Below, piece after piece: positions 42,841 to 50,953 of a stretch of DNA of 64,000 nt. Both the position numbers and the translations under genes were made by a program. Positions within the stretch are counted from its first letter, which is position 1, and every line of letters starts with the position of its first letter. The notes below the pieces were generated by a model. It was not told the origin of the DNA. It made no database searches and saw only the letters and a program-made list of their open reading frames with translations. The stretch is from JBGAJN01 sp044224905 (GTDB lineage: Bacteria > Verrucomicrobiota > Verrucomicrobiia > Limisphaerales > JBGAJN01): NCBI GenBank assembly GCA_044224905.1, contig JBGAJN010000004.1:774621-838620 (forward strand), in the 5' to 3' direction.

Positions 42841-42969
42841 CGTTTACTGCGCGAGGATGACGAATTCAAACAAATAGGGCACGGAAGCGGCGCGCCCCGC
42901 AAACCGCCACCTTCTGGCTTGAGGTCTTCCTCGAAAAGTGCATCCTAAAGCCACAACCCAATCCTGCCA

Positions 42970-43944
42970 GTGAAAACCATTCTATTTCCTACCTTCGCGC
43001 GAATTCTTTGCATCCTTTCGATGGCGATCGTCTGCGCCAGTGCCGCTGACGTCACCACGTACGCGGTCATCAAGAACCGCTTGTTCGATCAGACTGCTGC
43101 CGCCACGGTGGTCCCCACTGCTACGAACGGATTCACGTTCACCGGCGTGGTGAACGCCGCAACCAGCAACATGACCAGCGGCACGTTGCAACCGCCCAGC
43201 CTCACCGTCTACACGTTCACGAACACGCCGGGGCTCGGGTCGTTCGGGCTGCTTCAAACGTTTAGCTCGCAGGCCGCCATGGACGCCGTCTTCGCCAGTG
43301 GCAATTACAAGTTCACCCTGAACACCGTCCATGACGGGACAAAGACTCCCACGCTTTCAATGACAGGCGACAACTATCCCGCAGCGCCGACCATCGCGAA
43401 CTACGCCCAAGCGCAGCTGATCGGTGCGGGAACCAATTTCACCGTCAGTTGGGTTCCATTCACCGGCGGAACTTCGACCGACACGATCTTGTTAACGATC
43501 GCCAACTCGACCGGGCAACAGGTGTTCTCGACGCCCGTGTTTCCCGCCCCCGGCGCATTAACCGGCACAGCCACGTCAGCGGTCATTCCGGCGAACACGC
43601 TGCAAACGGGCCGCACGTACACCGCGACCTTGAGCTTCGCCAAAGTCACAGCGGATGTGTTCTCTTATCTGGGCGTGCCTGGCGTCTCCGCGTACGCGTC
43701 ATCGACGACCTGCAAGCTGCGCACGTTAAGCACGCCTCTGCTGACGATTGAGCAGACCGCTGCGAACGAAGCGCAATTGAGTTTCAATTCCGACACGGGT
43801 CGGAGTTACGACATCCGCGCGTCGGTAGATCTGACCAATTGGACGAGCCTCCTGATCACAAATGCCGCCGGTACGAACGTGATCTACCAAGACGCCAGTT
43901 CGCCGGCGCTCACGAATCGATTCTACCGATTGCAGAATCCCTAG
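42970..43944 (+). CDS. Secreted protein with C-terminal verrucomicrobial-type sorting-like end
   Basis: 324 residues from GTG 42970 (MKTILFPTFARILCILSMAIVCASAADV). The signal peptide ends near residue 26. The mature protein has a Thr/Ser/Ala-rich beta-sheet body (FTNTPGLGSFGLLQTF and VPFTGGTSTDTILLTIANST, fibronectin-like) and the ending YDIRASVDLTNWTSLLI...TNRFYRLQNP that recurs on many secreted proteins of this phylum; the same kind of end (TTRFYHVNVK) closes the giant protein at 56588. It stands next to the rhamnogalacturonan esterase gene (convergent). Function unknown; probably surface or adhesion. Confidence 0.7.
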   Translation: MKTILFPTFARILCILSMAIVCASAADVTTYAVIKNRLFDQTAAATVVPTATNGFTFTGVVNAATSNMTSGTLQPPSLTVYTFTNTPGLGSFGLLQTFSSQAAMDAVFASGNYKFTLNTVHDGTKTPTLSMTGDNYPAAPTIANYAQAQLIGAGTNFTVSWVPFTGGTSTDTILLTIANSTGQQVFSTPVFPAPGALTGTATSAVIPANTLQTGRTYTATLSFAKVTADVFSYLGVPGVSAYASSTTCKLRTLSTPLLTIEQTAANEAQLSFNSDTGRSYDIRASVDLTNWTSLLITNAAGTNVIYQDASSPALTNRFYRLQNP

Positions 43945-43962
43945 GACGAACGCACAAGGCCG

Positions 43963-44703
43963 TCACTTCGTCAGCCAAGCCGCCAGTTTCGGCTCCACCT
44001 TTCGCAATTCGTCGGCCACGAGTCCGGCCATCACTTCGCCACCCTTCTCGGACAAGTGCGTGTGGTCCGGGTTGCCCTCCTTGGTCTTGGGATCGAACAC
44101 CGCCGAAGCTTCCGGGCCGATACGTTCAAGCAATTCGATGCTGCGCCCGCTGAGGTCAACGAGCGCCACCTTCTTTTCCGCCGCCACTTTCTTCACCGCC
44201 TCCACCCACGGCGCCAGTTCGCCACGAATCTTCCCGTTCTGAAATGTCCGCCGCGCCATCGACGTGATCAACACGGGCGTGGCACCCACGGCGCGGGCTT
44301 CCTCCACGAAGCGAATCATGTTTTCACGATACGTCGTTTTCGGATCGGTCTCGCGATTCGGACCTTTGCCGGGCATGTCGTTGTGACCAAATTGAATCAG
44401 GATGAAGTCCGGCTTCGAGTCGATTGCTTTCTTCCAGTTGCCCGAATCGCGAAAACTCTTCGAACTCTGTCCGCCGCGCGCGAAGTTAAGGCACTCGGCT
44501 CCCGGCTTCAGCAGCTTGGTAAATGCCGGTCCCCATCCGGAGTTCGAAGCCACGGTGGAATCGCCGGTGAGCGCGACACGAATTCGACCGTCAACCTTCC
44601 CGTCCGCTGCACGAGCACTTCCACTCAACCAAAATGAAACGAACAATGCGACCGCCACGCCGAGCGTGCGTTTTGAAAATACGAAAAATTCTATGGAGTT
44701 CAT
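43963..44703 (-). CDS. Exported SGNH hydrolase, rhamnogalacturonan acetylesterase-like (CE12)
   Basis: 246 residues from ATG 44703 (MNSIEFFVFSKRTLGVAVAL signal). The SGNH blocks are present: block I GDSTVASN with the nucleophile Ser, block II ARGGQSSKSF, block III FGHNDMPGKG, and block V DHTHLSEKG with the Asp-His pair. CE12 enzymes remove acetyl groups from the rhamnogalacturonan backbone of pectin. With the PL10 lyase at 23431 it fits a pectin diet. It converges with the secreted gene at 42970 and is divergent from the efflux operon. Confidence 0.88.
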   Translation of the reverse strand: MNSIEFFVFSKRTLGVAVALFVSFWLSGSARAADGKVDGRIRVALTGDSTVASNSGWGPAFTKLLKPGAECLNFARGGQSSKSFRDSGNWKKAIDSKPDFILIQFGHNDMPGKGPNRETDPKTTYRENMIRFVEEARAVGATPVLITSMARRTFQNGKIRGELAPWVEAVKKVAAEKKVALVDLSGRSIELLERIGPEASAVFDPKTKEGNPDHTHLSEKGGEVMAGLVADELRKVEPKLAAWLTK

Positions 44704-44863
44704 TTCCGCGAGAATAGCGGACGCCCCGGCCGAGGAAAGCCCGCACACGGGCGAGTTTCGCGCGATCTTTTCGTCCCACCGGACAAAACTAGACTATTCG
44801 GTCAGAGTGCGTTTCACTCACCGCACAACCAAAACAGCGGAACGGTGTTTAACGCGTGAAAAC
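44704..44863. promoter_or_regulatory. Divergent control region upstream of the efflux operon
   Basis: 160 bases between the esterase (minus) and the efflux operon (plus), which must hold the promoters for both. No consensus pair or operator palindrome was recognised. Confidence 0.3.
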
Positions 44864-46594
44864 TTGAAAGACCGCGAACAGGACATTCAGTTTATCAGCT
44901 CCCGCGTCCTCAGGATGCTTTCGCTGCTTTGTCTCGTGTGGGCTGGTTGCTCAACAACTCATTACAAGGAATCCGCCGATCGCGATGCGGACGCCATCTT
45001 CGCCGAAAAAACTCCCGCCGTCCCGAACATGGCGGGGAAGTTCACGATCGAGCAAACGAACCAACTATCCCTCGAGGGCTTGCCGACAGTCGCTGCGACC
45101 GATACCTCGCTCGGTCCCGATGCCGAATCAGAACGCGGTGCGCGGATCATCTCGTTGGAAGCTGCGCTGGACATCGCGGTTAAACACAGCCGCGCCTACC
45201 GCACCTCGAAGGAGCAACTCTATCTGCAAGCGCTGTCGCTCACGCTGGCGCGGCATCAGTTCGCTCCGATATTTTCCGGACGCGGACGCACGGATTACCA
45301 AGTCACCACAGAAGCCGTCACGGTCACGGTCGATGCGTTGACCGGATTGCCCAAAGTTGTTTCCGACAAGGACGCCAAGCTGGTCGAGCAACACCGCGCC
45401 ACGGGTCAGGGCAGTCTCGGTGCGAACTGGCTCATCAAAACCGGCGCTCAACTCTCTACCGCGTTCACCACCGATTTCCTGCGCTACCTCACCGGCGATC
45501 CGCGTCTGGTAACGTCGTCGCAACTGGGCGCGACGCTCGTTCAACCGCTCTGGCGCGGCGCCGGCTACAAAGTGACGATGGAAAATCTCACGCAGTCGGA
45601 GCGCACGTTCCTGTATCAGTTGCGGGACTTCAGCCGTTTCAAGCGCGATTTCACGGTGCAAATCGCCACGGCCTACTATGGCGTGCTGCAGAACCGCGAC
45701 GCCGTGCGCAACAGCTGGCGCGGCTTCGAGAATTTCCAACGCAACGTCGAACGCGAACGCGCCCTCGCCGAGGAAGGTCGCCGCACCCAGGAATCGCTGG
45801 CCTTGCTCAAACAGAGCGAGCTCTCAACGGAAACTGCGTGGATCAACGCGGTGCGCAACTACAAGCAGAGCCTCGATCAATTCAAAATTCAGCTCGGCTT
45901 GTCGACCGACGCGCACGTCGTCCTGGACGATCGCGAATTGCAACAGCTCAAGATCGTTCATCCCGACCTCAGCGCAGAAGACGCGCAGAAAGTCGCTCTA
46001 TCGACAAGGCTCGACCTGGACAATTTCCGCGATCAATTCGCCGACGCGAAACGCAAGATCCCGCTCGCCGCCAACGCCCTCAAGGCGCAGGTGGATTTGA
46101 TCGGATCCGCCGGCATTGCGAGCGCCTCGGGCTCGGGATTTCAATTACCCGATCCGAATCGCTATCACTGGAGCGCCGGATTGAACCTAGATCTCCCCTT
46201 CGAGCGCACCGCGCAACGCAACGCCTACCGCGCGGCGCTCATCACGCACGAGCAAGCGTCACGGCAACTGGAACAGAAGGAGGACGAGATCAAGCTGCAG
46301 GTCCGCAACGACTGGCGGAACTTGAATCAAGCGAAACGCAACCACGAGAGCGCGCTTCTCGGTGTGGAGCTGAGTCTGCGTCGGGTAGAGGAACAGGAAT
46401 TGCGCGCCGATGTCGGACGCGGCACCGCACGCGATCTCGTCGATGCGCAGAACGATTTGATCGCGCAGAAAAATCTGCTCACGCAGGCGCTCGTGGGTCA
46501 CACGATCGCCCGGCTGCAATTCTGGAATGACATGGGGATTCTTTACATCAAGGACAACGGACAGTGGGAGGAATTGAAGGATGCCAAAAAATAA
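44864..46594 (+). CDS. TolC-family outer membrane efflux lipoprotein
   Basis: About 576 residues from TTG 44864, which gives a lipoprotein signal with a basic n-region (SSRVLRMLSLLCLVWAGC, Cys29 lipidated); ATG 44915 would give only eleven residues before that Cys with no charge. The body shows the TolC coiled-coil architecture twice: RAYRTSKEQLYLQALSLTLA with ALRYLTGDPRLV, and the second repeat with NRDAVRNSWRGFENFQRNVE and EEGRRTQESLALLKQSE. It forms the outer channel of the tripartite pump encoded by the next three genes, with the adaptor start overlapping its end by 14 bases. The substrate is not determinable. Confidence 0.9.
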   Translation: MKDREQDIQFISSRVLRMLSLLCLVWAGCSTTHYKESADRDADAIFAEKTPAVPNMAGKFTIEQTNQLSLEGLPTVAATDTSLGPDAESERGARIISLEAALDIAVKHSRAYRTSKEQLYLQALSLTLARHQFAPIFSGRGRTDYQVTTEAVTVTVDALTGLPKVVSDKDAKLVEQHRATGQGSLGANWLIKTGAQLSTAFTTDFLRYLTGDPRLVTSSQLGATLVQPLWRGAGYKVTMENLTQSERTFLYQLRDFSRFKRDFTVQIATAYYGVLQNRDAVRNSWRGFENFQRNVERERALAEEGRRTQESLALLKQSELSTETAWINAVRNYKQSLDQFKIQLGLSTDAHVVLDDRELQQLKIVHPDLSAEDAQKVALSTRLDLDNFRDQFADAKRKIPLAANALKAQVDLIGSAGIASASGSGFQLPDPNRYHWSAGLNLDLPFERTAQRNAYRAALITHEQASRQLEQKEDEIKLQVRNDWRNLNQAKRNHESALLGVELSLRRVEEQELRADVGRGTARDLVDAQNDLIAQKNLLTQALVGHTIARLQFWNDMGILYIKDNGQWEELKDAKK

Positions 46595-48338
46595 ACTCAC
46601 CCGCTGGATTATCGTCATCGTCGTCATCGTCGTGGCCGCGGGCGCTTATCGGCTCGGGACGCGCCCCGCCGCGCAGAGCAAGAGCGCCACATTCGCCGCG
46701 CGCCGCGGTCCGCTGGAGATCAATGTCCTTCAAGGCGGCGCGCTCGAAGCGCTCGAATCGCAGTCCGTCAAATGCGAAGTCCGCGGCTATCAGGGCGTGA
46801 AGGTTCTGAAGATCGTCGAAGAAGGTTATCAAGTCACCGAAGGGGACATCCGCACCAACAAGGTTCTCGTCGAGCTCGACTCGTCGGAGTTGAAGAAGCA
46901 AATCACCCAACAGGACATCACGTTTGAATCCACCGCCGCCTCGCTCACCGACGCGAAGCAAGCCTACGACATCCAGCTCAATCAAAACATCAGCGACATC
47001 AACGCCGCGTATCAAAAAGCCAAGTTTGCCCGGATGGACTTCGACAAGTTCATGGGCGAGCAGGCTACGAAGGAAATTCTCGCCCGACTCGGGATGGCGG
47101 GCGAGTTGGATGACAGCATTCCCACCAACGGCGTGCAGGCCGCTCGCGCGCTGGCGACCGCGAGCACTCAGCCGCCAGCCGTTGTGGAGCAACCCCGCCG
47201 AGTGAACATCGATTTCACCAAATACACGAACCTTGAACTCCTCGGCGATGGCGAAGCGAAGCAGAAGATTCGCAAGCTGGAGGACGAATTGCAGGTCGCT
47301 TACAAAGGCTTCAGCCAATCCAAAACGAAGCTCGAAGGCTCGCAGCGTTTGCAGGCGCGCGGCTTCGTCACGAAGACCGAACTCGAACTTGACGAATACA
47401 TTCTCGAATCCGACCGGCTCAAAGTGGCCAGTTCGGAAACCGCCCGCGCGCTGTTCCTCAAATACGAGTTCCCGAAGTCGTGCGAAGAGTTTCTCTCGAA
47501 GTACGTCGAAGCCGCGCGCGAACTGGAACGCGCCCGCAAAGGAGCCGTTTCCAAACTCGCGCAGGCCGAAGCCAAGTGGAAGTCCGCCGAGGGCCGTTAC
47601 AACTTGGAAGTGCGCCAACGCAAGGATCTGCTCGATCAAGTTGAGAAGTGCAGCATCCGCGCGAAGAAGCTCGGCCTCGTCGTCTACGGCGGCGGCAACA
47701 TGGATGAGATGTTCTTTGGAGGCGGTCAGGAGCAGATTCGCGAAGGCGCACTTGTCCGCGAGCAGCAACGCATTCTCACGATCCCGGACATGACCACCAT
47801 GGCGGTCAAAGTTCGCATCCACGAGACCTACATCAAGAAGGTTCGGAAAGGTCAAAAGGTGCGTATCACGGTCGAGGCGTTTCCCGACAAAAAACTCGAA
47901 GGCGTGGTTTCCAAAGTCGGCGTGCTCCCCGATTCGCGGAACATGTGGATGAACCCGGACATGAAACTCTACGTGACCACCATCACCATCAACGGCGTTC
48001 ACGACTGGCTCAAGCCCGGCATGGGCGCCAAGGTGGAGATCCTCGTGAAGACGTTGCCCGACGTCATCTACGTGCCCATCCAAGCCGTGCAACCGCAGGA
48101 TGGAAAACATTTCTGCCTCGTGGACAATGGATCCACGCCCGAGCGACGCGGGGTGGAAGTCGGCGAGTTCAACGACGAGTTCATCGAAATCAAGAACGGC
48201 ATTTCAGAAGGCGAACGAGTCTTCCTCCGCGCTCAGGAATCGACGGAAAAGGAAACCGACAGCAAAGCTTCCACCCCGGACGACAAAGCCAAATCCGCCA
48301 AGCCATCCCCTGCTCCCGCCAGTTCGAGCGGAAAATAA
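46581..48338 (+). CDS. HlyD-type periplasmic adaptor (membrane fusion protein), long
   Basis: 585 residues. An N-terminal anchor (LTRWIIVIVVIVVAAGAYRLG) is followed by a lipoyl/barrel part (VKCEVRGYQGVKVLKIVEEG) and a very long coiled-coil region (about 100-370, for example EDELQVAYKGFSQSKTKLEG and ESSETARALF-like helices) before the second half of the lipoyl/barrel domain (TIPDMTTMAVKVRIHETYIK and TVEAFPDKKLEGVVSKVG). Typical adaptors of MacA type are about 370-400 residues, so the coiled coil is extended by roughly 150. It bridges the inner-membrane permease and the TolC-like channel. Start ATG 46581 overlaps the TolC stop by 14 bases. Confidence 0.92.
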   Translation: MPKNKLTRWIIVIVVIVVAAGAYRLGTRPAAQSKSATFAARRGPLEINVLQGGALEALESQSVKCEVRGYQGVKVLKIVEEGYQVTEGDIRTNKVLVELDSSELKKQITQQDITFESTAASLTDAKQAYDIQLNQNISDINAAYQKAKFARMDFDKFMGEQATKEILARLGMAGELDDSIPTNGVQAARALATASTQPPAVVEQPRRVNIDFTKYTNLELLGDGEAKQKIRKLEDELQVAYKGFSQSKTKLEGSQRLQARGFVTKTELELDEYILESDRLKVASSETARALFLKYEFPKSCEEFLSKYVEAARELERARKGAVSKLAQAEAKWKSAEGRYNLEVRQRKDLLDQVEKCSIRAKKLGLVVYGGGNMDEMFFGGGQEQIREGALVREQQRILTIPDMTTMAVKVRIHETYIKKVRKGQKVRITVEAFPDKKLEGVVSKVGVLPDSRNMWMNPDMKLYVTTITINGVHDWLKPGMGAKVEILVKTLPDVIYVPIQAVQPQDGKHFCLVDNGSTPERRGVEVGEFNDEFIEIKNGISEGERVFLRAQESTEKETDSKASTPDDKAKSAKPSPAPASSSGK

Positions 48339-48343
48339 TCACG

Positions 48344-49033
48344 ATGCCCGGCAAGCCGATTGTCCAATTCGTCGACGTTCGCAAGACCTACCAAAAAGGT
48401 CCCGTGATCGTGGAGGCGTTGCGCGGCGTGTCGTTGCAACTGCTCGAAGGTGAGTACGTGAGTATCATGGGTCCGTCGGGCTGCGGCAAATCCACGATGT
48501 TGAATCTGCTCGGCTGTCTCGATCGGCCGACCTCCGGCCAGTATCTGCTCGGCGACGCTGACGTTTCGAAGATGGACGATGAATCTCTCTCCGCCGTGCG
48601 CGGGGCACGACTGGGCTTCATTTTCCAATCCTACAATCTCATCCAGCAACTCACCGTGGTGGAGAACATCGAGGTGCCGCTTTACTATCAGGACATTCCC
48701 GAGGCTGAATGTCGCGAGATTGCCGTTGAATTGGCGAAGCTAGTCGGACTCGAAAATCGCCTCGACCACAAACCCTTCGAGCTCTCCGGCGGCCAGCAAC
48801 AACGGGTTGCCGTTGCTCGCTCGCTCGTCAACGATCCGCTCGTCATTCTCGCCGATGAACCGACCGGAAATCTCGATTCCACTTCGGGCGCGGAGATCCT
48901 GGATGTTTTCGAGGAACTCCACGCGCACGGCAAGACGATCATTCTCGTCACGCACGACAATGACGTGGCCCGCCGCGCCAACCGCGCCATTCGCCTGCGC
49001 GATGGCCGCGTCGAAAGCGATCTCCGCCGATGA
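48344..49033 (+). CDS. ABC transporter ATPase (MacB/LolD type)
   Basis: 229 residues, full-length. Walker A GPSGCGKST near residue 43, signature LSGGQQQRVAVARSL near 146, Walker B VILADEPTGNLD near 167 and switch His in VTHD near 200 are intact. It belongs to the MacB/LolD/FtsE-like group, which works with a separate permease here rather than as a fusion. It follows the adaptor by 5 bases and its stop overlaps the permease start by 4 (ATGA at 49030). It powers extrusion of a small molecule or peptide through the tripartite complex. Confidence 0.95.
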   Translation: MPGKPIVQFVDVRKTYQKGPVIVEALRGVSLQLLEGEYVSIMGPSGCGKSTMLNLLGCLDRPTSGQYLLGDADVSKMDDESLSAVRGARLGFIFQSYNLIQQLTVVENIEVPLYYQDIPEAECREIAVELAKLVGLENRLDHKPFELSGGQQQRVAVARSLVNDPLVILADEPTGNLDSTSGAEILDVFEELHAHGKTIILVTHDNDVARRANRAIRLRDGRVESDLRR

Positions 49034-50403
49034 ACGTGGAACCGACACGTTCAACGCCGCGACGCCCCATCCGTCTGCCCGCGCGTCGTTCCGCTCCCGC
49101 GCGTCGCGTGCGCGGCTTCAGCCTGACGCGTCTCAAGCGGACGATTCGCCTCGGCGTCAAAAGCCTGTGGCTTCACCGGCTCCGCTCGCTGTTGACCGCG
49201 CTGGGCATCGTGTTCGGCGTTTGCTCCGTCATCGCGATGCTTGCCATCGGCGAAGGCGCGAGCCACGAGGCGCAGGAACAGATCAAGAATCTCGGCAGCC
49301 AGAATATTATTCTCCGCAGCGTTAAGCCGTCGTCGGAACGCAAGGTAACCGAACGCGTGAACCAAAGTTATATTCTGCAGTACGGCGTTACCACGAGCGA
49401 CCTGAAGCGCATCAAAGAAACCATTCCCGGCGTCATGGTCATCGTCCCAGCGCGCATCATGCGGGAATACGTCTGGAACATCTCGCGACAGGTCGATTGC
49501 GACATCATCGGCACCGTTCCGTGGTATCCGGAGATGCGCAATCAACGCGTCGCCACCGGACGTTTCTTTTCCGATCGCGACATGGAGGACAAAGCCAACG
49601 TCTGCGTCATCGGCGCCGAGATGGTTGAAAAGTTATTTCCGCTTGAGGAACCCGTCGGCCGCGATGTCCGCGTGGGGAACAACTACTATCGCGTCATCGG
49701 CGTCATGGAACCGCGCAGCAAAGGACCCAAGGTCGACGAGGCTGAGAACGCCAAGAGCAGCGCGCCAAATCGCATGTTCATCCCGCTCGAAACCGCCCGC
49801 ATCCGCTACGGCGAGGTGTTGATGAAAGAACGTCAAGGCAGCTTCGAAGCGGAGCGCGTCGCGTTGCATGAAGTCACCGTAAAGGTTGCCCACGCCGAAG
49901 CCGTCACGACCGTCGCCGAGGCCATCAAAAACGTGATGGAACGCAACCACACAAAGAAAGACTTCGACATGGTGGTGCCGCTGGAATTGTTGAAACGCGC
50001 CGAACGCACGAAGCAAATCTTCAACATCGTGCTCGGCTCGATCGCCGCCATTTCACTCCTCGTCGGCGGCATCGGGATCATGAATATCATGCTCGCGAGC
50101 GTCACCGAGCGGACGCGCGAGATCGGCATCCGCCGCGCCCTTGGCGCGAATCGCCACGACATCATCATTCAATTCCTCGTCGAGACAGTGATGCTCTCCG
50201 GGTCCGGCGGATTGCTCGGCGTCGCGCTCGGCGTGACCATTCCCTACCTCGTGAGCTACTTCGCGGGCATGGTCACCATCGTCACGTTCTGGTCACCGAT
50301 CGTCGCGTTCTCCATCTCGGCCCTCGTGGGAATCATCTTCGGCCTCTACCCCGCCCTCCGCGCCGCCCGCATGGATCCGGTCGAGGCGCTGCGCCACGAA
50401 TAG
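49030..50403 (+). CDS. MacB-like ABC transporter permease (FtsX fold)
   Basis: 457 residues. After an Arg-rich N-terminus (RRPIRLPARRSAPARR) the first membrane segment is LRSLLTALGIVFGVCSVIAM; the large periplasmic domain spans about residues 85-330; three C-terminal segments include ILGSIAAISLLVGGIGIMNIM and the FtsX coupling motif ERTREIGIRRALGANRHDII. Separate ATPase and permease genes, with an N-terminal extension of about 45 residues, distinguish it from fused MacB. It completes the pump with TolC, adaptor and ATPase. Confidence 0.93.
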   Translation: MNVEPTRSTPRRPIRLPARRSAPARRVRGFSLTRLKRTIRLGVKSLWLHRLRSLLTALGIVFGVCSVIAMLAIGEGASHEAQEQIKNLGSQNIILRSVKPSSERKVTERVNQSYILQYGVTTSDLKRIKETIPGVMVIVPARIMREYVWNISRQVDCDIIGTVPWYPEMRNQRVATGRFFSDRDMEDKANVCVIGAEMVEKLFPLEEPVGRDVRVGNNYYRVIGVMEPRSKGPKVDEAENAKSSAPNRMFIPLETARIRYGEVLMKERQGSFEAERVALHEVTVKVAHAEAVTTVAEAIKNVMERNHTKKDFDMVVPLELLKRAERTKQIFNIVLGSIAAISLLVGGIGIMNIMLASVTERTREIGIRRALGANRHDIIIQFLVETVMLSGSGGLLGVALGVTIPYLVSYFAGMVTIVTFWSPIVAFSISALVGIIFGLYPALRAARMDPVEALRHE

Positions 50404-50472
50404 CCAGTTCACCGGGTTTTTCATCCATCAAGCCATCGTTCGGGATCAAGCGGTTCGGCTGCAGAAAGGAAT

Positions 50473-50492
50473 CGGCTAAAGCGACTCAGCCG
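50473..50492 (+). terminator. Candidate hairpin between efflux operon and unknown gene
   Basis: CGGCT (50473-50477) and AGCCG (50488-50492) enclose a 10-base loop; TTTGTCGATTTC follows. It could be a weak terminator for the pump operon, though it is 70 bases after the stop and immediately upstream of the small protein. Confidence 0.3.
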
Positions 50493-50518
50493 TTTGTCGA
50501 TTTCAATTACAGCAGCCG

Positions 50519-50935
50519 ATGAAAAAGAACGACATGCTGGCGGAAATCGAGCGACGGAAGGAACACCTTCTCGATGGGAGTGATTGCTCCGTGGGCGATG
50601 AGCCCATGCTGGTGGCGCAATTGACGAGCCTCGAATACGCCGTGCGCAGCGGCAAGCGTTCCAAGGCCGCGTGGGAACAACACGAACTCCATTGGATTGC
50701 TCACACGGCGGAAATGCATCGTTGCGCCATCCGGCAAAGCGCGCAGGCCATGCTCGCTTTCGAAGATCTTCTCCGTCGCGAACCGGACAGCATCGTCATG
50801 GATCCCGAACTTCAACGCATCCTCCACTGGTGGCGCGAAGAAAACGGTCGCGAAGAATTTCTCGGCCAAATCACGATCGAAGAACGCCGCTCGCTCGAAG
50901 CTCTCGAGCAGCATTGGCGCAACGACGAAACTTAA
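50519..50935 (+). CDS. Small charged helical protein, unknown
   Basis: 138 residues (MKKNDMLAEIERRKEHLLDG...) with no signal or membrane segment. It is rich in Glu, Arg and His and looks almost entirely helical (LEYAVRSGKRSKAAWEQHEL, CAIRQSAQAMLAFEDLLRRE, ILHWWREENGREEFLGQITI). I recognise no family. It lies 115 bases after the efflux operon on the same strand and converges with the ThuA gene (18 bases). A CGGCT/AGCCG hairpin precedes it at 50473-50492. It may be an orphan of unknown role. Confidence 0.6.
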   Translation: MKKNDMLAEIERRKEHLLDGSDCSVGDEPMLVAQLTSLEYAVRSGKRSKAAWEQHELHWIAHTAEMHRCAIRQSAQAMLAFEDLLRREPDSIVMDPELQRILHWWREENGREEFLGQITIEERRSLEALEQHWRNDET

Positions 50936-50953
50936 TCCGACAATCCCGCTCGC

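Noticed and set aside
44402..44863. Long N-terminal extension of the TolC frame
   Set aside because: It overlaps the esterase gene on the opposite strand and carries no signal or TolC features; the lipobox after 44864 marks the real start.
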